DNA from: Streptomyces sp. SLBN-31 | Lineage (GTDB): Bacteria > Actinomycetota > Actinomycetes > Streptomycetales > Streptomycetaceae | DNA length: 64,000 nt | Assembly: GCF_006715395.1 (NCBI RefSeq) | Contig: NZ_VFNC01000002.1 | Coordinates: forward strand, 1,798,001 to 1,862,000 | Direction: 5' to 3' | In this document: positions 16,783-25,907 of the stretch, piece after piece | Numbering within the stretch: position 1 is the stretch's first letter | Layout of the letters: each line of letters opens with the position of its first letter | Notes under the pieces: generated by a model | The model's database searches: none | What the model was told of the DNA's origin: nothing | Seen by the model: only the letters and a program-made list of their open reading frames with translations | Made by a program: the position numbers and the translations under genes

Positions 16783-19323
16783 CTAGCCCCGAAGAACGGC
16801 CCCGGTGCGGTCGCCCGCCACGGCGACCGCCGCGTCCCTTGCCGCGGACGCCTCGTCGACGGTCAGCGTCCGGTCGTCGGCCCGGAACCGCAGCGCGTAC
16901 GCCAGCGACTTGCGGCCCTCGCCGAGCTGCTCCTCGTTCTCGTACACGTCGAACAACCGGATGGACTCCAGGAGTTCACCCGCGCCCTCGCGCAGCGCGG
17001 CCTCCACGTCGGCGGCCGGCACGAACTTGTCGACGACGAGGGCGACGTCCTGCGTGGCCACCGGGAACGTGGAGATGCTCGGCGCCTGGGGGGTGTCGTC
17101 GCCGACCCGCTCCAGCGCGTCCAGGTTCAGCTCCACCGCACAGGTCCGCTCGGGCAGGCCGAGCGCCTTGACGACGCGCGGGTGCAGCTCACCGGCGTGC
17201 CCGACGACGGTCTCCACGCCGTCGGCGACGACCGTGAACTCGGCACAGCGGCCGGGATGCCAGGGCCCGTACTGGCCCTTGCGGACCTGGAGCCGCGCAC
17301 CGGCCTCCCGGGCGACCGCGCGGCCCGCCTCGACGGCGTCGGCCCAGTCGGCGGGACGACCCCGGCCCCACCAGCCGGCCTGCTCGCGGGCGCCGGCGAG
17401 GACGGCGGCGACGTGCCGCGGCTGGTCGGGCAGCGCGGCGTCGAGGCCGGCGATCTCCTCGTCGGTCGGACGCCGGTCGACGGGCAGTGCGGCGGCGACC
17501 TTCTGCTCCTCGCGCGGGTGGAACACCAGTCCGGTCTCGAACAGGGCCAGGTCGTGCGAGCCGCGGCCGACGTTGCGCCGCAGCGCGCCGAGCAGGCCCG
17601 GCAGCATCGACGTACGGAGCGCGGGCTCCTCGTCGTTGAGCGGGTTGGTGAGCTTCACGACCCGGCGCGCCGGGTCGTCCGCCTCCAGCAGCAGCTGGTC
17701 GAAGACCTGCTCGCTGATGAAGGGGTAGTTCGGCGCCTCCACGTAGCCCGCTCCGGCCAGCGCGCGGCCGACCCGGCGGTGCAGCCGCTGCCGGTGGGTC
17801 AGACCGCGGCCCGACGGGGGCTTGGGCAGCGTCGAGGGCAGGTTCTCGTAGCCCTCCAGGCGGATGACCTCCTCGGCGAGGTCGTTGATCTCCTGGAGGT
17901 CGGGACGCCAGGACGGCACGGTGACGATCAGCTCGTCCTGCCCGTACACGTCGCAGCCGATCTCCTGCAGCCGCCGTACGACCGTCTCACGGCCGTACTC
18001 CACGCCCGCCACCTTGTCGGGGTGGTCGGCCGCCACGGCGATGCTGTGCGGCGCGGAGGATGCGACGACCTCGGTGACGCCGGCCTCGGCGGTGCCACCA
18101 GCGAGGAGGACCAGCAGGTCGACCGTGCGCTGCGCGGCAGCGGCGGCGGCCTGCGGGTCGACGCCCCGCTCGAAGCGGCGGGAGGCCTCGGAGGACAGCT
18201 TGTGACGGCGGGAGGTACGGGCGATGGAGACCGCGTTGAAGTGCGCGGCCTCGATGACCACGTCGGTGGTGCCCTCGCCCTCGGCGTGGTCGGCGATCTC
18301 TGTGTTGGCGCCGCCCATCACGCCCGCGAGCCCGATCGGGCCGCGGTCGTCGGTGATGACGAGGTCCTCGGCGTCCAGCTTGCGCTCGACGCCGTCGAGG
18401 GTGACGAGCTTCTCGCCGGGCTCGGCGCGGCGCACGCCGATGGTGCCCTGGACGAGGGAGCGGTCGTAGGCGTGCAGGGGCTGGCCCAGCTCCATCATCA
18501 CGTAGTTGGTGACGTCGACGGCGAGCGAGATCGGGCGCACGCCGACCTTCTGCAGGCGGCGCTGCAGCCAGATCGGGGAGCGGGCCTCGGGGCTCAGGCC
18601 GGTCACCGTGCGGGCGGTGAAGCGGTCACAGCCGTGCGGGTCGGTGACCTGGACCGGGTAGCCGAAGGCGTTCGGACCGGGTACGTCGATCAGGGCCGGG
18701 TCGCGCAGCGGCAGGCCGTAGGCGATGGCCGTCTCGCGGGCGACACCGCGGATGGACAGGCAGTCGCCGCGGTTGGCGGTGACGGCGATGTCCAGGACCT
18801 CGTCGACCAGTTCGAGCAGCTCGATGGCGTCCTTGCCGACCTCGGTCTCCGGCGGCAGCACGATGATGCCGTGCGTGCCGTCGTCGCCCATGCCCAGCTC
18901 GTCGCTGGAGCAGATCATGCCGTGGGACGTCTTGCCGTAGGTCTTGCGGGCGGAGATCGAGAAGCCGCCGGGCAGCGTGGCGCCCGGGAGGACCACGACG
19001 ACCTTGTCGCCGACGGCGAAGTTGCGGGCGCCGCAGACGATCTCCTGGGGCTCGCCGGTGCCTCCCCCAGAGCCGAAAGCCTGGGAGGTGCCCCCAGCCT
19101 GACCGACGTCGACCGTGCAGAAGCGGATCGGCTTCTTGAAGCCCTCCAGCTCCTCGATGGTCAGCACCTGGCCGACGACCAGCGGGCCCTTGATGTCGGC
19201 GCCGAGGTGCTCGACGGTCTCGACCTCGAGCCCGGCCGAGACGAGCTTCTCCTGTACGTCACGGCCGGTTTCCGTCGCCGGCAGGTCGACGTACTCCCGC
19301 AGCCAAGAAAGCGGGACCCGCAT
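16783..19323 (-). CDS. pheT: Phenylalanyl-tRNA synthetase beta subunit
   Basis: Large subunit of the alpha2-beta2 enzyme that charges tRNA-Phe; editing of mischarged Tyr resides here. 846 residues with, in order, the N-terminal helix region ([15 protein letters not shown]), the tRNA-binding EMAP-like domain (~40-155), B3/B4 editing domain, B5 and the C-terminal anticodon-binding domain. The ATG overlaps the pheS stop (TGATG), so the two subunits are translationally coupled. Residues ~77-88 ([12 protein letters not shown]) are an extra Gly/Ser-rich loop encoded by an inserted dispersed repeat; streptomycete homologues as I remember them read straight from GQ-A-N to [15 protein letters not shown]. 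Confidence 0.97.
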   Translation of the reverse strand: MRVPLSWLREYVDLPATETGRDVQEKLVSAGLEVETVEHLGADIKGPLVVGQVLTIEELEGFKKPIRFCTVDVGQAGGTSQAFGSGGGTGEPQEIVCGARNFAVGDKVVVVLPGATLPGGFSISARKTYGKTSHGMICSSDELGMGDDGTHGIIVLPPETEVGKDAIELLELVDEVLDIAVTANRGDCLSIRGVARETAIAYGLPLRDPALIDVPGPNAFGYPVQVTDPHGCDRFTARTVTGLSPEARSPIWLQRRLQKVGVRPISLAVDVTNYVMMELGQPLHAYDRSLVQGTIGVRRAEPGEKLVTLDGVERKLDAEDLVITDDRGPIGLAGVMGGANTEIADHAEGEGTTDVVIEAAHFNAVSIARTSRRHKLSSEASRRFERGVDPQAAAAAAQRTVDLLVLLAGGTAEAGVTEVVASSAPHSIAVAADHPDKVAGVEYGRETVVRRLQEIGCDVYGQDELIVTVPSWRPDLQEINDLAEEVIRLEGYENLPSTLPKPPSGRGLTHRQRLHRRVGRALAGAGYVEAPNYPFISEQVFDQLLLEADDPARRVVKLTNPLNDEEPALRTSMLPGLLGALRRNVGRGSHDLALFETGLVFHPREEQKVAAALPVDRRPTDEEIAGLDAALPDQPRHVAAVLAGAREQAGWWGRGRPADWADAVEAGRAVAREAGARLQVRKGQYGPWHPGRCAEFTVVADGVETVVGHAGELHPRVVKALGLPERTCAVELNLDALERVGDDTPQAPSISTFPVATQDVALVVDKFVPAADVEAALREGAGELLESIRLFDVYENEEQLGEGRKSLAYALRFRADDRTLTVDEASAARDAAVAVAGDRTGAVLRG
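19058..19100. repeat. Dispersed Streptomyces palindromic repeat inserted in frame in pheT
   Basis: The segment has the arms CTCCCCCAG and CTGGGAGGTG around AGCCGAAAGC, the pattern of the short hairpin repeats widely scattered between genes in Streptomyces (from memory). Here it lies inside coding DNA, keeps the frame and adds about eleven residues. Confidence 0.7.
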
Positions 19324-20444
19324 CAGATCTCCATCCCGAACGGCCGGGTGAACCGGACGTCACCCTCGACCATGTCTCGCATGTCCTCGACGTTGTGGCG
19401 GAACATCAGCATCCGCTCGATGCCGAACCCGAAGGCGAAGCCGCTGTACTTCTCCGGGTCGACGCCGCAGGCGGTGAGCACCCGCGGGTTGACCATGCCG
19501 CAGCCGCCGAGCTCGATCCAGCCCTCGGAGGAGCAGGTGCGGCAGGGCCGGTCGGGATTGCCGACGGACTCGCCGCGGCAGACGTAGCACACCATGTCCA
19601 TCTCGGCGGACGGCTCGGTGAACGGGAAGAAGTTCGGCCGCAGCCGGGTCTTCATGCCCTCGCCGAACAGCGACTGGACCATGTGGTCCATGGTGCCCTT
19701 GAGGTCGGCCATGGTCAGGCCCTCGTCCACGGCGAGCAGCTCGACCTGGCGGAAGACCGGGGTGTGCGTGGCGTCGAGCTCGTCGGTGCGGTACACGACA
19801 CCGGGGCAGATCACGTACACCGGCAGCTCACGGCTGAGCAGCGAGCGGATCTGCACGGGCGAGGTGTGGGTGCGCAGCACGACACCGGACTCGGTGCCAC
19901 CCTCCGGGCCCTGCACGAAGAAGGTGTCGTGCTCGCCGCGGGCCGGGTGGTCAGGGCCGATGTTGAGGGCGTCGAAGTTGAACCACTCCGCCTCGACCTG
20001 CGGGCCCTCGGCGACCTCGTAGCCCATGGCCACGAAGACGTCCTCGATGCGCTCGGACAGGGTGGTCAGCGGGTGGCGGGCGCCGGCCGGTACGCGGTCG
20101 TACGGCAGCGTGACGTCCACCGACTCCTCGACCAGCACGCGCGCGTCCCGCTCGGCCTCCAGCTCGACCTGGCGGGCGGCCAGGGCCTTGTTCACGGCGC
20201 CGCGGGCCTGGCCGACCAGCTTGCCGGCGGCTGCCTTGGCGTGCGGGGGCAGGGCGCCGATCTCCCGGTTCGCCAGGGCCAGTGGTGAGGTTCCGCCGGT
20301 GTGGGCGACCTTGGCCTCCTGGAGCTTGTCGAGGGAGTCCGCGGCGGCGAAGGCGGCGAGCGCCTCCTCGCGCATGCGCTCGATCTCTTCCGGTTTCAAC
20401 GCCTCGACCTCGACAGGGTCGTACGACTTATTGGGTGCCGACAT
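19323..20444 (-). CDS. pheS: Phenylalanyl-tRNA synthetase alpha subunit
   Basis: Catalytic subunit activating Phe and transferring it to tRNA-Phe. 373 residues with an N-terminal coiled-coil that binds tRNA (residues ~1-105) and the class II catalytic core: motif 2 ([26 protein letters not shown]) and motif 3 ([15 protein letters not shown]). An unusual but family-typical Cys-containing segment ([20 protein letters not shown]) may bind zinc. First gene of the pheST operon; 138 bases separate it from the sensor kinase. No T-box or leader peptide was evident. Confidence 0.97.
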   Translation of the reverse strand: MSAPNKSYDPVEVEALKPEEIERMREEALAAFAAADSLDKLQEAKVAHTGGTSPLALANREIGALPPHAKAAAGKLVGQARGAVNKALAARQVELEAERDARVLVEESVDVTLPYDRVPAGARHPLTTLSERIEDVFVAMGYEVAEGPQVEAEWFNFDALNIGPDHPARGEHDTFFVQGPEGGTESGVVLRTHTSPVQIRSLLSRELPVYVICPGVVYRTDELDATHTPVFRQVELLAVDEGLTMADLKGTMDHMVQSLFGEGMKTRLRPNFFPFTEPSAEMDMVCYVCRGESVGNPDRPCRTCSSEGWIELGGCGMVNPRVLTACGVDPEKYSGFAFGFGIERMLMFRHNVEDMRDMVEGDVRFTRPFGMEI

Positions 20445-20582
20445 CTCTTCCCGTGCTTCCGATTGGCTGGCTGAAGGTCCCCGTCACCGACTCACACAGA
20501 GGTCAGAGGGCCGTCCATGGGACACATGGGTGCCAAAGGCCGAGTCTAACGGGGTGGAGGTATACGAATGCGCCCGTGGCCG

Positions 20583-21719
20583 TCAGGCGAGATACGCCGG
20601 GGCCGCCACGGGCAACGTAAATCGGAACTCGGCCCCCCCCTGGGGGCCCCGGCCGACGGTGATGGTGCCGCCGTGGGCCTCGACGATGCCCTTGACGATG
20701 TAGAGCCCGAGGCCGGTGCCGCCGCGCTTGCTGCCCCGCCAGAAGCGGGTGAAGACGCGGTTCATGGACTCCTCCGGGATGCCGGGCCCCTCGTCGCTCA
20801 CCGTGACCGACGTGCCGGTGTCCTCGCCCTCGCGCGGGGACTCGGTGGCCGTGATGTCGATGGTGACGGTTCCCTCGCCGTGGCGCACCGCATTTTCCAG
20901 CAGGTTGCTGAGCACCTGGTCGATCTTGTCGGGGTCGGCCCAGAGGGAGGGCAGCGGCTGCTCGATGCGGAGCAGGAACCGGTCGGCGGGCTGCCCGGCG
21001 GCGACGTACGCCTGGATGTGCCGCCCGACGGCCGCCCCGATGTCGACGGGCTGGCGCCGCACCTCCAGCCGCCCGCTGTCGATCCGTGAGATGTCCAGCA
21101 GCTCGGCGATGAGCCGGGTGACCCGGTCGGCGTCGGCGTCGACGGTCTCCAGCATCAGCCGCTTCTGGTCGTCGGTGAACCTCTCCCACTTGGCCAGCAG
21201 CGTGGCGGTGAAGCCCTTGACCGAGGTCAGCGGCGAGCGCAGCTCGTGGGCGACGGTGGCTATCAGCTCGGCGTGGCTGCGTTCGGTGCGGCGGCGGGCC
21301 TCGGTGTCGCGCAGGGAGACGATGACGCGGCGGACGGGGCCGGTGGGCTCGGCGCGCACGTACCGGGCCGAGACGAGGACTTCGCGGCCGCCGGGCAGGA
21401 GGAGGTTCCGCTCGGGCTGCCGCTGCCGGATGGCGAGCCCGCCGTAGGGGTCGGTGAGCTGCCACCAGCGGCGCCCCTCCAGGTCCTCCAGCGGCAGGGC
21501 CTTCTCCAGCCGCTGCCCCAGGGCCTCCTCGGCGGGGACGGCGGTGATGCGCTCGGCGGCGGCGTTGAAGCAGACGACCCGGCCCCGCTCGTCGGCGACG
21601 ACCAGGCCGTCGGGCAGTTCGTCGGGGTCGACGCCGAGCTCGGTGACCTCACCGTGCCGGGGTGCGGGCGCGTGCGGCGCGTCCTGTGCTCCCCGTGCCC
21701 TGCCCGTGCCGACACTCAT
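20583..21719 (-). CDS. PAS-domain sensor histidine kinase (orphan)
   Basis: 378 residues, no membrane helix, so probably cytosolic. A PAS domain (~25-130; DGLVVADERGRVVCFNAAAER) precedes the dimerisation/phosphoacceptor helix with the H-box TVAHELRSPLTSVKGF, then an HATPase_c domain with N-box (LLENAVRHGEG), G1 (SDEGPGIPEE), F-box (FTRFWRG) and G2 (GGTGLGLYIVKGIVEAHGG). No response regulator gene is adjacent. Located between pheS and an rRNA methyltransferase on the same strand, so it may be read with the translation genes. Confidence 0.93.
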   Translation of the reverse strand: MSVGTGRARGAQDAPHAPAPRHGEVTELGVDPDELPDGLVVADERGRVVCFNAAAERITAVPAEEALGQRLEKALPLEDLEGRRWWQLTDPYGGLAIRQRQPERNLLLPGGREVLVSARYVRAEPTGPVRRVIVSLRDTEARRRTERSHAELIATVAHELRSPLTSVKGFTATLLAKWERFTDDQKRLMLETVDADADRVTRLIAELLDISRIDSGRLEVRRQPVDIGAAVGRHIQAYVAAGQPADRFLLRIEQPLPSLWADPDKIDQVLSNLLENAVRHGEGTVTIDITATESPREGEDTGTSVTVSDEGPGIPEESMNRVFTRFWRGSKRGGTGLGLYIVKGIVEAHGGTITVGRGPQGGAEFRFTLPVAAPAYLA

Positions 21720-21773
21720 CCCCGAAACCCCACCTCTCGACGGCGCAGGTGGCCCCCCGAGCTGGTCACCCTA

Positions 21774-22616
21774 CTAGCTCTCGGTGACGGAGCGGCACCC
21801 TCCGGAGGCGCGCTGTGCACGGGCCGACGCATAGAGACATACGGCGGCGGCGGTGGCGAGGTTCAGGCTCTCGGCCTTCCCGTGGATCGGGACGCGCACC
21901 ACGGCGTCCGCGAGTGCGCGGGTCTCCTCCGGGAGCCCCCACGCCTCGTTCCCGAACACCCATGCGGTCGGCCCGCCCATGGTGCCCTTGTCGAGTTCGT
22001 CGTCGAGGTCGTCGGTGCCGGCGCCGTCGGCGGCGAGCACGCGGACGCCGACGCCCTTGAGCCCCGCGACGGCCTCGTCGACGGGGACGCCGACGGCCAC
22101 GGGGAGGTGGAAGAGGGAACCGACGGAGGCCCGTACGGCCTTGGGGTTGTACAGGTCGACGGAGGCGTCGGTCAGGACGACGGCCTCGGCCCCCGCGGCG
22201 TCGGCGCACCGCAGCACGGTCCCGGCGTTCCCGGGGTCCCGCACGTTGGCGAGCACGGCGACCAGCTTGGGGCGGGCGGCGAGGATCTCCTCGAACGGCG
22301 TGTCGACGAACCGGCAGATCCCGACGAGCCCCTGCGGGGTGACGGTCGTGGAGATGTCGGCGATGACCTGCTCGGAGGCGAGGTGCACCCGGGCGTCCGC
22401 GTCCCGGGCCTCGCCCACGATGTCGGCGTACCGCTCGGCGGCCTCCACGGTCGCGAACAGCTCCACCAGCCCGTGCCCTGCGGCCTCCCGCACGGCCTGC
22501 GGGCCCTCGGCCAGGAACAGCCGCTCCTTGCCCCGGAAGTTCCGCTTGGCGAGCCGCCGTGCGGCAACGACCCGCGAGGAACGGGGAGAGATCAGCTCAG
22601 GGGAGACGGGCGGCAT
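21774..22616 (-). CDS. SpoU/TrmH-family 2'-O-ribose RNA methyltransferase
   Basis: 280 residues. The N-terminal ~90 residues are the L30-like substrate-binding domain (RRLAKRNFRGKERLFLAEGPQAVREA). The C-terminal SPOUT knot has motif 1 (LVAVLANVRDPGNAGTVLRCADAAGAEAVVL), motif 2 (AWVFGNEAWGLPEE) and motif 3 (VRVPIHGKAESLNLATAAAVCLY). Methylates ribose in 23S rRNA or tRNA; the site is unknown, and TsnR-like thiostrepton resistance belongs to the same family. The ATG at 22614-22616 begins the conserved region; its ribosome site is close and weak. Confidence 0.93.
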   Translation of the reverse strand: MPPVSPELISPRSSRVVAARRLAKRNFRGKERLFLAEGPQAVREAAGHGLVELFATVEAAERYADIVGEARDADARVHLASEQVIADISTTVTPQGLVGICRFVDTPFEEILAARPKLVAVLANVRDPGNAGTVLRCADAAGAEAVVLTDASVDLYNPKAVRASVGSLFHLPVAVGVPVDEAVAGLKGVGVRVLAADGAGTDDLDDELDKGTMGGPTAWVFGNEAWGLPEETRALADAVVRVPIHGKAESLNLATAAAVCLYASARAQRASGGCRSVTES

Positions 22617-22638
22617 CCTCTTGACTTTCGCAGACGTG

Positions 22639-22737
22639 TAGCGCCCCGAGAGGGGCGCGGGGCTGAATCCATGTGCGGCTCCGCCGCGTGGGCGCGACCG
22701 GCCACAGCGGCCCCGCAGCCGAACGACGCACGTCGGG
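22639..22737. repeat. Dispersed Streptomyces intergenic repeat
   Basis: Starts with a GCGCCCC-GAGA-GGGGCGC hairpin (22641-22658), continues CGGGGCTG ... GTGCGGCTCCGCCGCG and ends CCGCAGCCGAACGACGCAC. This combination recurs in intergenic DNA of many streptomycetes (memory-based). It fills most of the space between the rplT terminator and the methyltransferase start. Confidence 0.65.
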
Positions 22738-22749
22738 ACACCCAACAAC

Positions 22750-22781
22750 AGGACCCGCAAGCCCAAAAGCCTGCGGGTCCT
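22750..22781. terminator. Terminator of the infC-rpmI-rplT operon
   Basis: Stem AGGACCCGCA / TGCGGGTCCT (10 bp, extendable with one mismatch) around a short AAAA-containing loop, 30 bases past the rplT stop. Confidence 0.85.
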
Positions 22782-22811
22782 ACAGCCACGTCGGCTGGAG
22801 CCAGCGCGGCG

Positions 22812-23195
22812 TCAGGCCGCCTTGGGGGCGTTGACGTCGGCGGGCAGCGCCTTCTGGGCGACCTCGACCAGCGCGGCGAAGGCGGTGGCGTCGTTGACGG
22901 CCAGCTCGGCCAGGATCTTGCGGTCGACCTCGACGTTCGCGGCCTTCAGACCCTGGATGAAGCGGTTGTACGTGATGCCGTTGGCGCGGGCAGCGGCGTT
23001 GATGCGCTGGATCCACAGCTGACGGAAGTCGCCCTTGCGCTTCTTGCGGTCGTTGTAGTTGTAGACCAGCGAGTGGGTGACCTGCTCCTTGGCCTTGCGG
23101 TACAGGCGCGAACGCTGACCGCGGTAGCCGGAGGCCTGCTCGAGGATCGCCCGGCGCTTCTTGTGGGCGTTGACTGCCCGCTTGACGCGTGCCAC
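22812..23195 (-). CDS. rplT: 50S ribosomal protein L20
   Basis: 127 residues with the L20 opening [20 protein letters not shown], the [33 protein letters not shown] core and a C-terminal Ala-rich tail. Binds 23S rRNA early in assembly and, in other bacteria, represses its own operon. Third gene of infC-rpmI-rplT, 101 bases after rpmI. Confidence 0.98.
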   Translation of the reverse strand: MARVKRAVNAHKKRRAILEQASGYRGQRSRLYRKAKEQVTHSLVYNYNDRKKRKGDFRQLWIQRINAAARANGITYNRFIQGLKAANVEVDRKILAELAVNDATAFAALVEVAQKALPADVNAPKAA

Positions 23196-23296
23196 TTGTT
23201 AACTCCTTGTAGCGGGGCCGTGGGGGGACTCACACGGCCCGGTATCGATTGGGTCCCGGTCCAGACGTGCGGTGCTCACCCCGAGCACCGGGCACG

Positions 23297-23491
23297 TCAC
23301 TTGCCGAGAAGCTTCTTGATCTTCGCGGCGTCGCCCGGGGCCATCTCGGCGTTGCCGGTGAGGCGACGCGTCACGCGGGACGACTTGTGCTCGAGCAGGT
23401 GGCGCTTGCCGGCGCGCTCACGGAGCACCTTGCCGGAGCCGGTGACCTTGAAGCGCTTGCTGGCACCGCTGTGCGACTTGTTCTTCGGCAT
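23297..23491 (-). CDS. rpmI: 50S ribosomal protein L35
   Basis: 64 residues beginning [20 protein letters not shown], the conserved L35 sequence, and ending KIKKLLGK. The ATG at 23489-23491 follows GAGGAGATAACGGCGCT. An upstream in-frame extension to 23548 is not conserved and was left out. Middle gene of the infC operon. Confidence 0.98.
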   Translation of the reverse strand: MPKNKSHSGASKRFKVTGSGKVLRERAGKRHLLEHKSSRVTRRLTGNAEMAPGDAAKIKKLLGK

Positions 23492-23604
23492 AGCGCCGTT
23501 ATCTCCTCGTCGGTGGCGCTCCGGTGCCCGGTCACGAAAACCGGGCACGTCGGAACGTCGCTCTTGTATCGGTTACATCCTTGGGGACGTGGTGTCCCCC
23601 GGGA

Positions 23605-24270
23605 TCACGCCTCGGCGGAAGCCTCGGCAGGGGCCTCGTCGTGCGCCTCGGCGTTCACAGCGTCCGGGTCAGCCGCATTCTGCGACTTGCCCGGGTTCGC
23701 CTTCGCCTCGGCCTTGCGGGCCTCCTGCGCCTGGCGGGCCTCGGCCATCGCCTCGGTCTTCTTCTTGTGCGGACCGAGAACCATGATCATGTTCCGGCCG
23801 TCCTGCTTCGGGTTCGACTCCACGAACCCGAGGTCGGCCACGTCCTCCGCGAGCCGCTGCAGCAGCCGGTAGCCCAGCTCGGGCCGGGACTGCTCGCGAC
23901 CACGGAACATGATCGTGATCTTGACCTTGTCGCCCTGCTTGAGGAACCGGACGACGTGACCCTTCTTGGTGTCATAGTCGTGCGGGTCGATCTTCGGCCG
24001 GAGCTTCATCTCCTTGATGACCGTGTGCGCCTGGTTCTTGCGCGCCTCACGGGCCTTCATGGCCGACTCGTACTTGAACTTCCCGTAGTCCATGAGCTTG
24101 CACACGGGCGGACGGGCGTTCGCCGCTACCTCGACGAGATCGAGGTCGTACTCCTGGGCAAGCTCCAGTGCCTTGGCCAGCGGGACGATGCCCACCTGCT
24201 CGCCACTGGGACCGACAAGTCGCACCTCGGGAACGCGAATCCGGTCGTTGATGCGGGGCTCGGCGCTGAT
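23605..24270 (-). CDS. infC: Translation initiation factor IF-3, probable AUC start
   Basis: IF-3 binds the 30S subunit, blocks 50S joining and checks the start codon. 221 residues if started at ATC (24268-24270): the conserved N-domain begins [20 protein letters not shown], the linker is Lys/Arg-rich, the C-domain has [20 protein letters not shown] and [13 protein letters not shown], and a streptomycete Ala/Glu-rich tail follows. No in-frame ATG, GTG or TTG lies between the conserved N-terminus and far upstream, but GAGGAGG stands four bases before the ATC. E. coli infC likewise starts at a rare codon (AUU), which allows self-regulation. Confidence 0.95.
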   Translation of the reverse strand: MSAEPRINDRIRVPEVRLVGPSGEQVGIVPLAKALELAQEYDLDLVEVAANARPPVCKLMDYGKFKYESAMKAREARKNQAHTVIKEMKLRPKIDPHDYDTKKGHVVRFLKQGDKVKITIMFRGREQSRPELGYRLLQRLAEDVADLGFVESNPKQDGRNMIMVLGPHKKKTEAMAEARQAQEARKAEAKANPGKSQNAADPDAVNAEAHDEAPAEASAEA

Positions 24271-24291
24271 GGATCCTCCTCGGTTAGCACC

Positions 24292-24318
24292 ACACGGCCA
24301 TCTGGCGGACGGCCGTGT
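24292..24318 (-). promoter_or_regulatory. Leader hairpin immediately upstream of the infC ribosome site
   Basis: Perfect 8-bp stem ACACGGCC / GGCCGTGT with an 11-base loop; it ends ten bases before the GAGGAGG ribosome site. It could occlude or position the ribosome site. No known leader RNA family was recognised. Confidence 0.5.
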
Positions 24319-24355
24319 TTGTCTCTTTTCGACAGACCTAACCGCGCCGAAGCAC

Positions 24356-24386
24356 AAAAAATGCCCCGGACGATCACAGGCGGGGC
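24356..24386 (-). terminator. Terminator-like hairpin with U-tract in the infC leader
   Basis: On the minus strand, GCCCCG pairs with CGGGGC around a 12-base loop and is followed by ATTTTTT. It lies about 90 bases before the IF-3 start, within the likely 5' leader, so it may be an attenuator. A U-tract is unusual for this genome. Confidence 0.5.
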
Positions 24387-24644
24387 TCCAAATACACTGC
24401 CGGAGCACCGCCGCGATGGCCGCGGGGCGCGCTTTCGGGCGACTCCATCGTCCGTACGGAACGATGGTGGCCGCCTGACCGGGGTGACCCGCCGTCCCGG
24501 GGGGCGGTCGGGTGGGAGATCGGAGCCTCCACTTGTGGGCCGGGCACAAGGTCTTGCTGGCGTGTCCAGCCGGTCGTCACACAAGGTTAGCAGCTGTCCG
24601 GGGGTGGTGCGAACCGGCGTGCGCCGGGCCCTATCGTGTGGGGC

Positions 24645-25016
24645 ATGAGTGACACCCCTCCTGAGTCCCCCGAGTCCCCCGCCGACTTCGACGCCATGAC
24701 CCGCGACATCGCCGAGGTGCCCGCGGTCGAGGTGATCGTGACGGTCGCCGTCAACCTGATGAGCGCCGCCGCGGTGAAGCTGGGCCTGACCGAGGAGGGC
24801 GACAAGTACAAGGACCTGGACGAGGCCCGCAAGCTGGTCTCGGCCCTCGCCGGTCTGCTGGACGCCTCCGCGACGGAGATCAGCTCCTTCCACGCGGCCC
24901 CGCTGCGCGACGGCCTGAAGTCGCTGCAGCTGGCCTTCCGCGAGGCCTCGCTCGTGCCCGACGAGCCGGGTCAGGGCCCGGGCGAGAAGTACACGGGCCC
25001 GGTCTACGGCAAGTAG
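24645..25016 (+). CDS. DUF1844 protein
   Basis: 123 residues with a central DUF1844 helix pair (VEVIVTVAVNLMSAAAVKLGLT ... DLDEARKLVSALAGLLDA). Acidic overall, no signal peptide. DUF1844 genes sit next to infC in many actinobacteria; the function is unknown. It is divergent from infC. Ends one base before the convergent SseB gene. Confidence 0.85.
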   Translation: MSDTPPESPESPADFDAMTRDIAEVPAVEVIVTVAVNLMSAAAVKLGLTEEGDKYKDLDEARKLVSALAGLLDASATEISSFHAAPLRDGLKSLQLAFREASLVPDEPGQGPGEKYTGPVYGK

Positions 25017-25017
25017 G

Positions 25018-25752
25018 TCAGCGCACGTACAGGGGCTCGCCCGGAGGCGTCGTCCCGGCCGGCAGCAGTGCCAGGTCGAGGCCGCGCACCAGGCGGGCCC
25101 TCAGTGTGTCGTCGGCGGCGAGCCGCTCGGCGACGGCCCGCGCGGCCTCGGCCGGCGCGGCGGACTCCTCGAGTACGAGGGCCAGGGTGCCGTCGGCCTG
25201 CCCGGGCCCCAGGTGGGCGCGCAGCACGGCGGGCTCGGCGGCGACCGCGGCCCGTACCGCCTCCCGCACGGCCGGGTCGGCGAGCGGGTCGGCCGTCGTA
25301 CGGCCCTCGGCGAGGGCGAGCAGGGCGGGTCCCGTCAACTCGAAGGGCACCGGTCCGGCCATGTCCAGCACCACCGTGTCCGCCTTCTCGTGCGCGGCGG
25401 CCTGCAGCGCCTGGTGCAGGGGCACGGCGACGGGGCGCGCCGCCGGGTCCCAGCGGGCCAGCGAGTCGGTCGAGGTGAAGGCCGGCAGGGCGGTCCGGTT
25501 CCCCGCCTTCAGGGTGGGCACGGCCATGTCGGAGGTCTTCTCGCGGCGCAGCCCGTTCTCGTCCTCCTCGACCTCGCCGAGCACGGCCACGACGGGGACC
25601 AGCAGCCGGGCGTCCTTCAGCGCTTCGAGGACCGGTCCCAGCGCAGTGCGGTCCTCGGCCCAGGCGGCGAGCGCGGCGCTCAGCCGGGGGTCGGCGGAGC
25701 CGTCGTCGTCGGAGAAGCCGGGGTCGGGAATGTTCTTGTTCGCCACGGTCAC
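25018..25752 (-). CDS. SseB-family protein
   Basis: 244 residues. The SseB N-terminal region covers roughly residues 30-150 (LLVPVVAVLGEVEEDENGLRR, TDSLARWDPAARPVAVPLHQAL, ADTVVLDMAGPVPFELTGPAL). The C-terminal part resembles the SseB C-terminal domain. Soluble, no signal. Role unknown; members occur beside translation genes and in type VII loci. Start taken at the GTG at 25750-25752; the GTG two codons later is equally possible. Confidence 0.85.
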   Translation of the reverse strand: MTVANKNIPDPGFSDDDGSADPRLSAALAAWAEDRTALGPVLEALKDARLLVPVVAVLGEVEEDENGLRREKTSDMAVPTLKAGNRTALPAFTSTDSLARWDPAARPVAVPLHQALQAAAHEKADTVVLDMAGPVPFELTGPALLALAEGRTTADPLADPAVREAVRAAVAAEPAVLRAHLGPGQADGTLALVLEESAAPAEAARAVAERLAADDTLRARLVRGLDLALLPAGTTPPGEPLYVR

Positions 25753-25907
25753 CGACCCTATAGGGCGGGTATCAGGGGAATGCTGCTGGGCTTGTGCAGG
25801 CCCGGAAATCAGCGGTTCACCGTCTTCACGGTTTTCTCAGATTTCCCTGACACACATCTAACGTCCGTCTAACGGCCCGCACAGTCACCGCCCCGAGCAT
25901 CGCGGGC

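Noticed and set aside
16711..19587. Very long antisense reading frame across pheT (also similar ones at 2501-5434 and 50956-53928)
   Set aside because: It mirrors the GC-rich third positions of the real genes on the other strand, has no family similarity and no ribosome site.
24271..24549. IF-3 starting ~90 residues upstream
   Set aside because: The upstream residues are not conserved in IF-3 and would include the leader hairpins.
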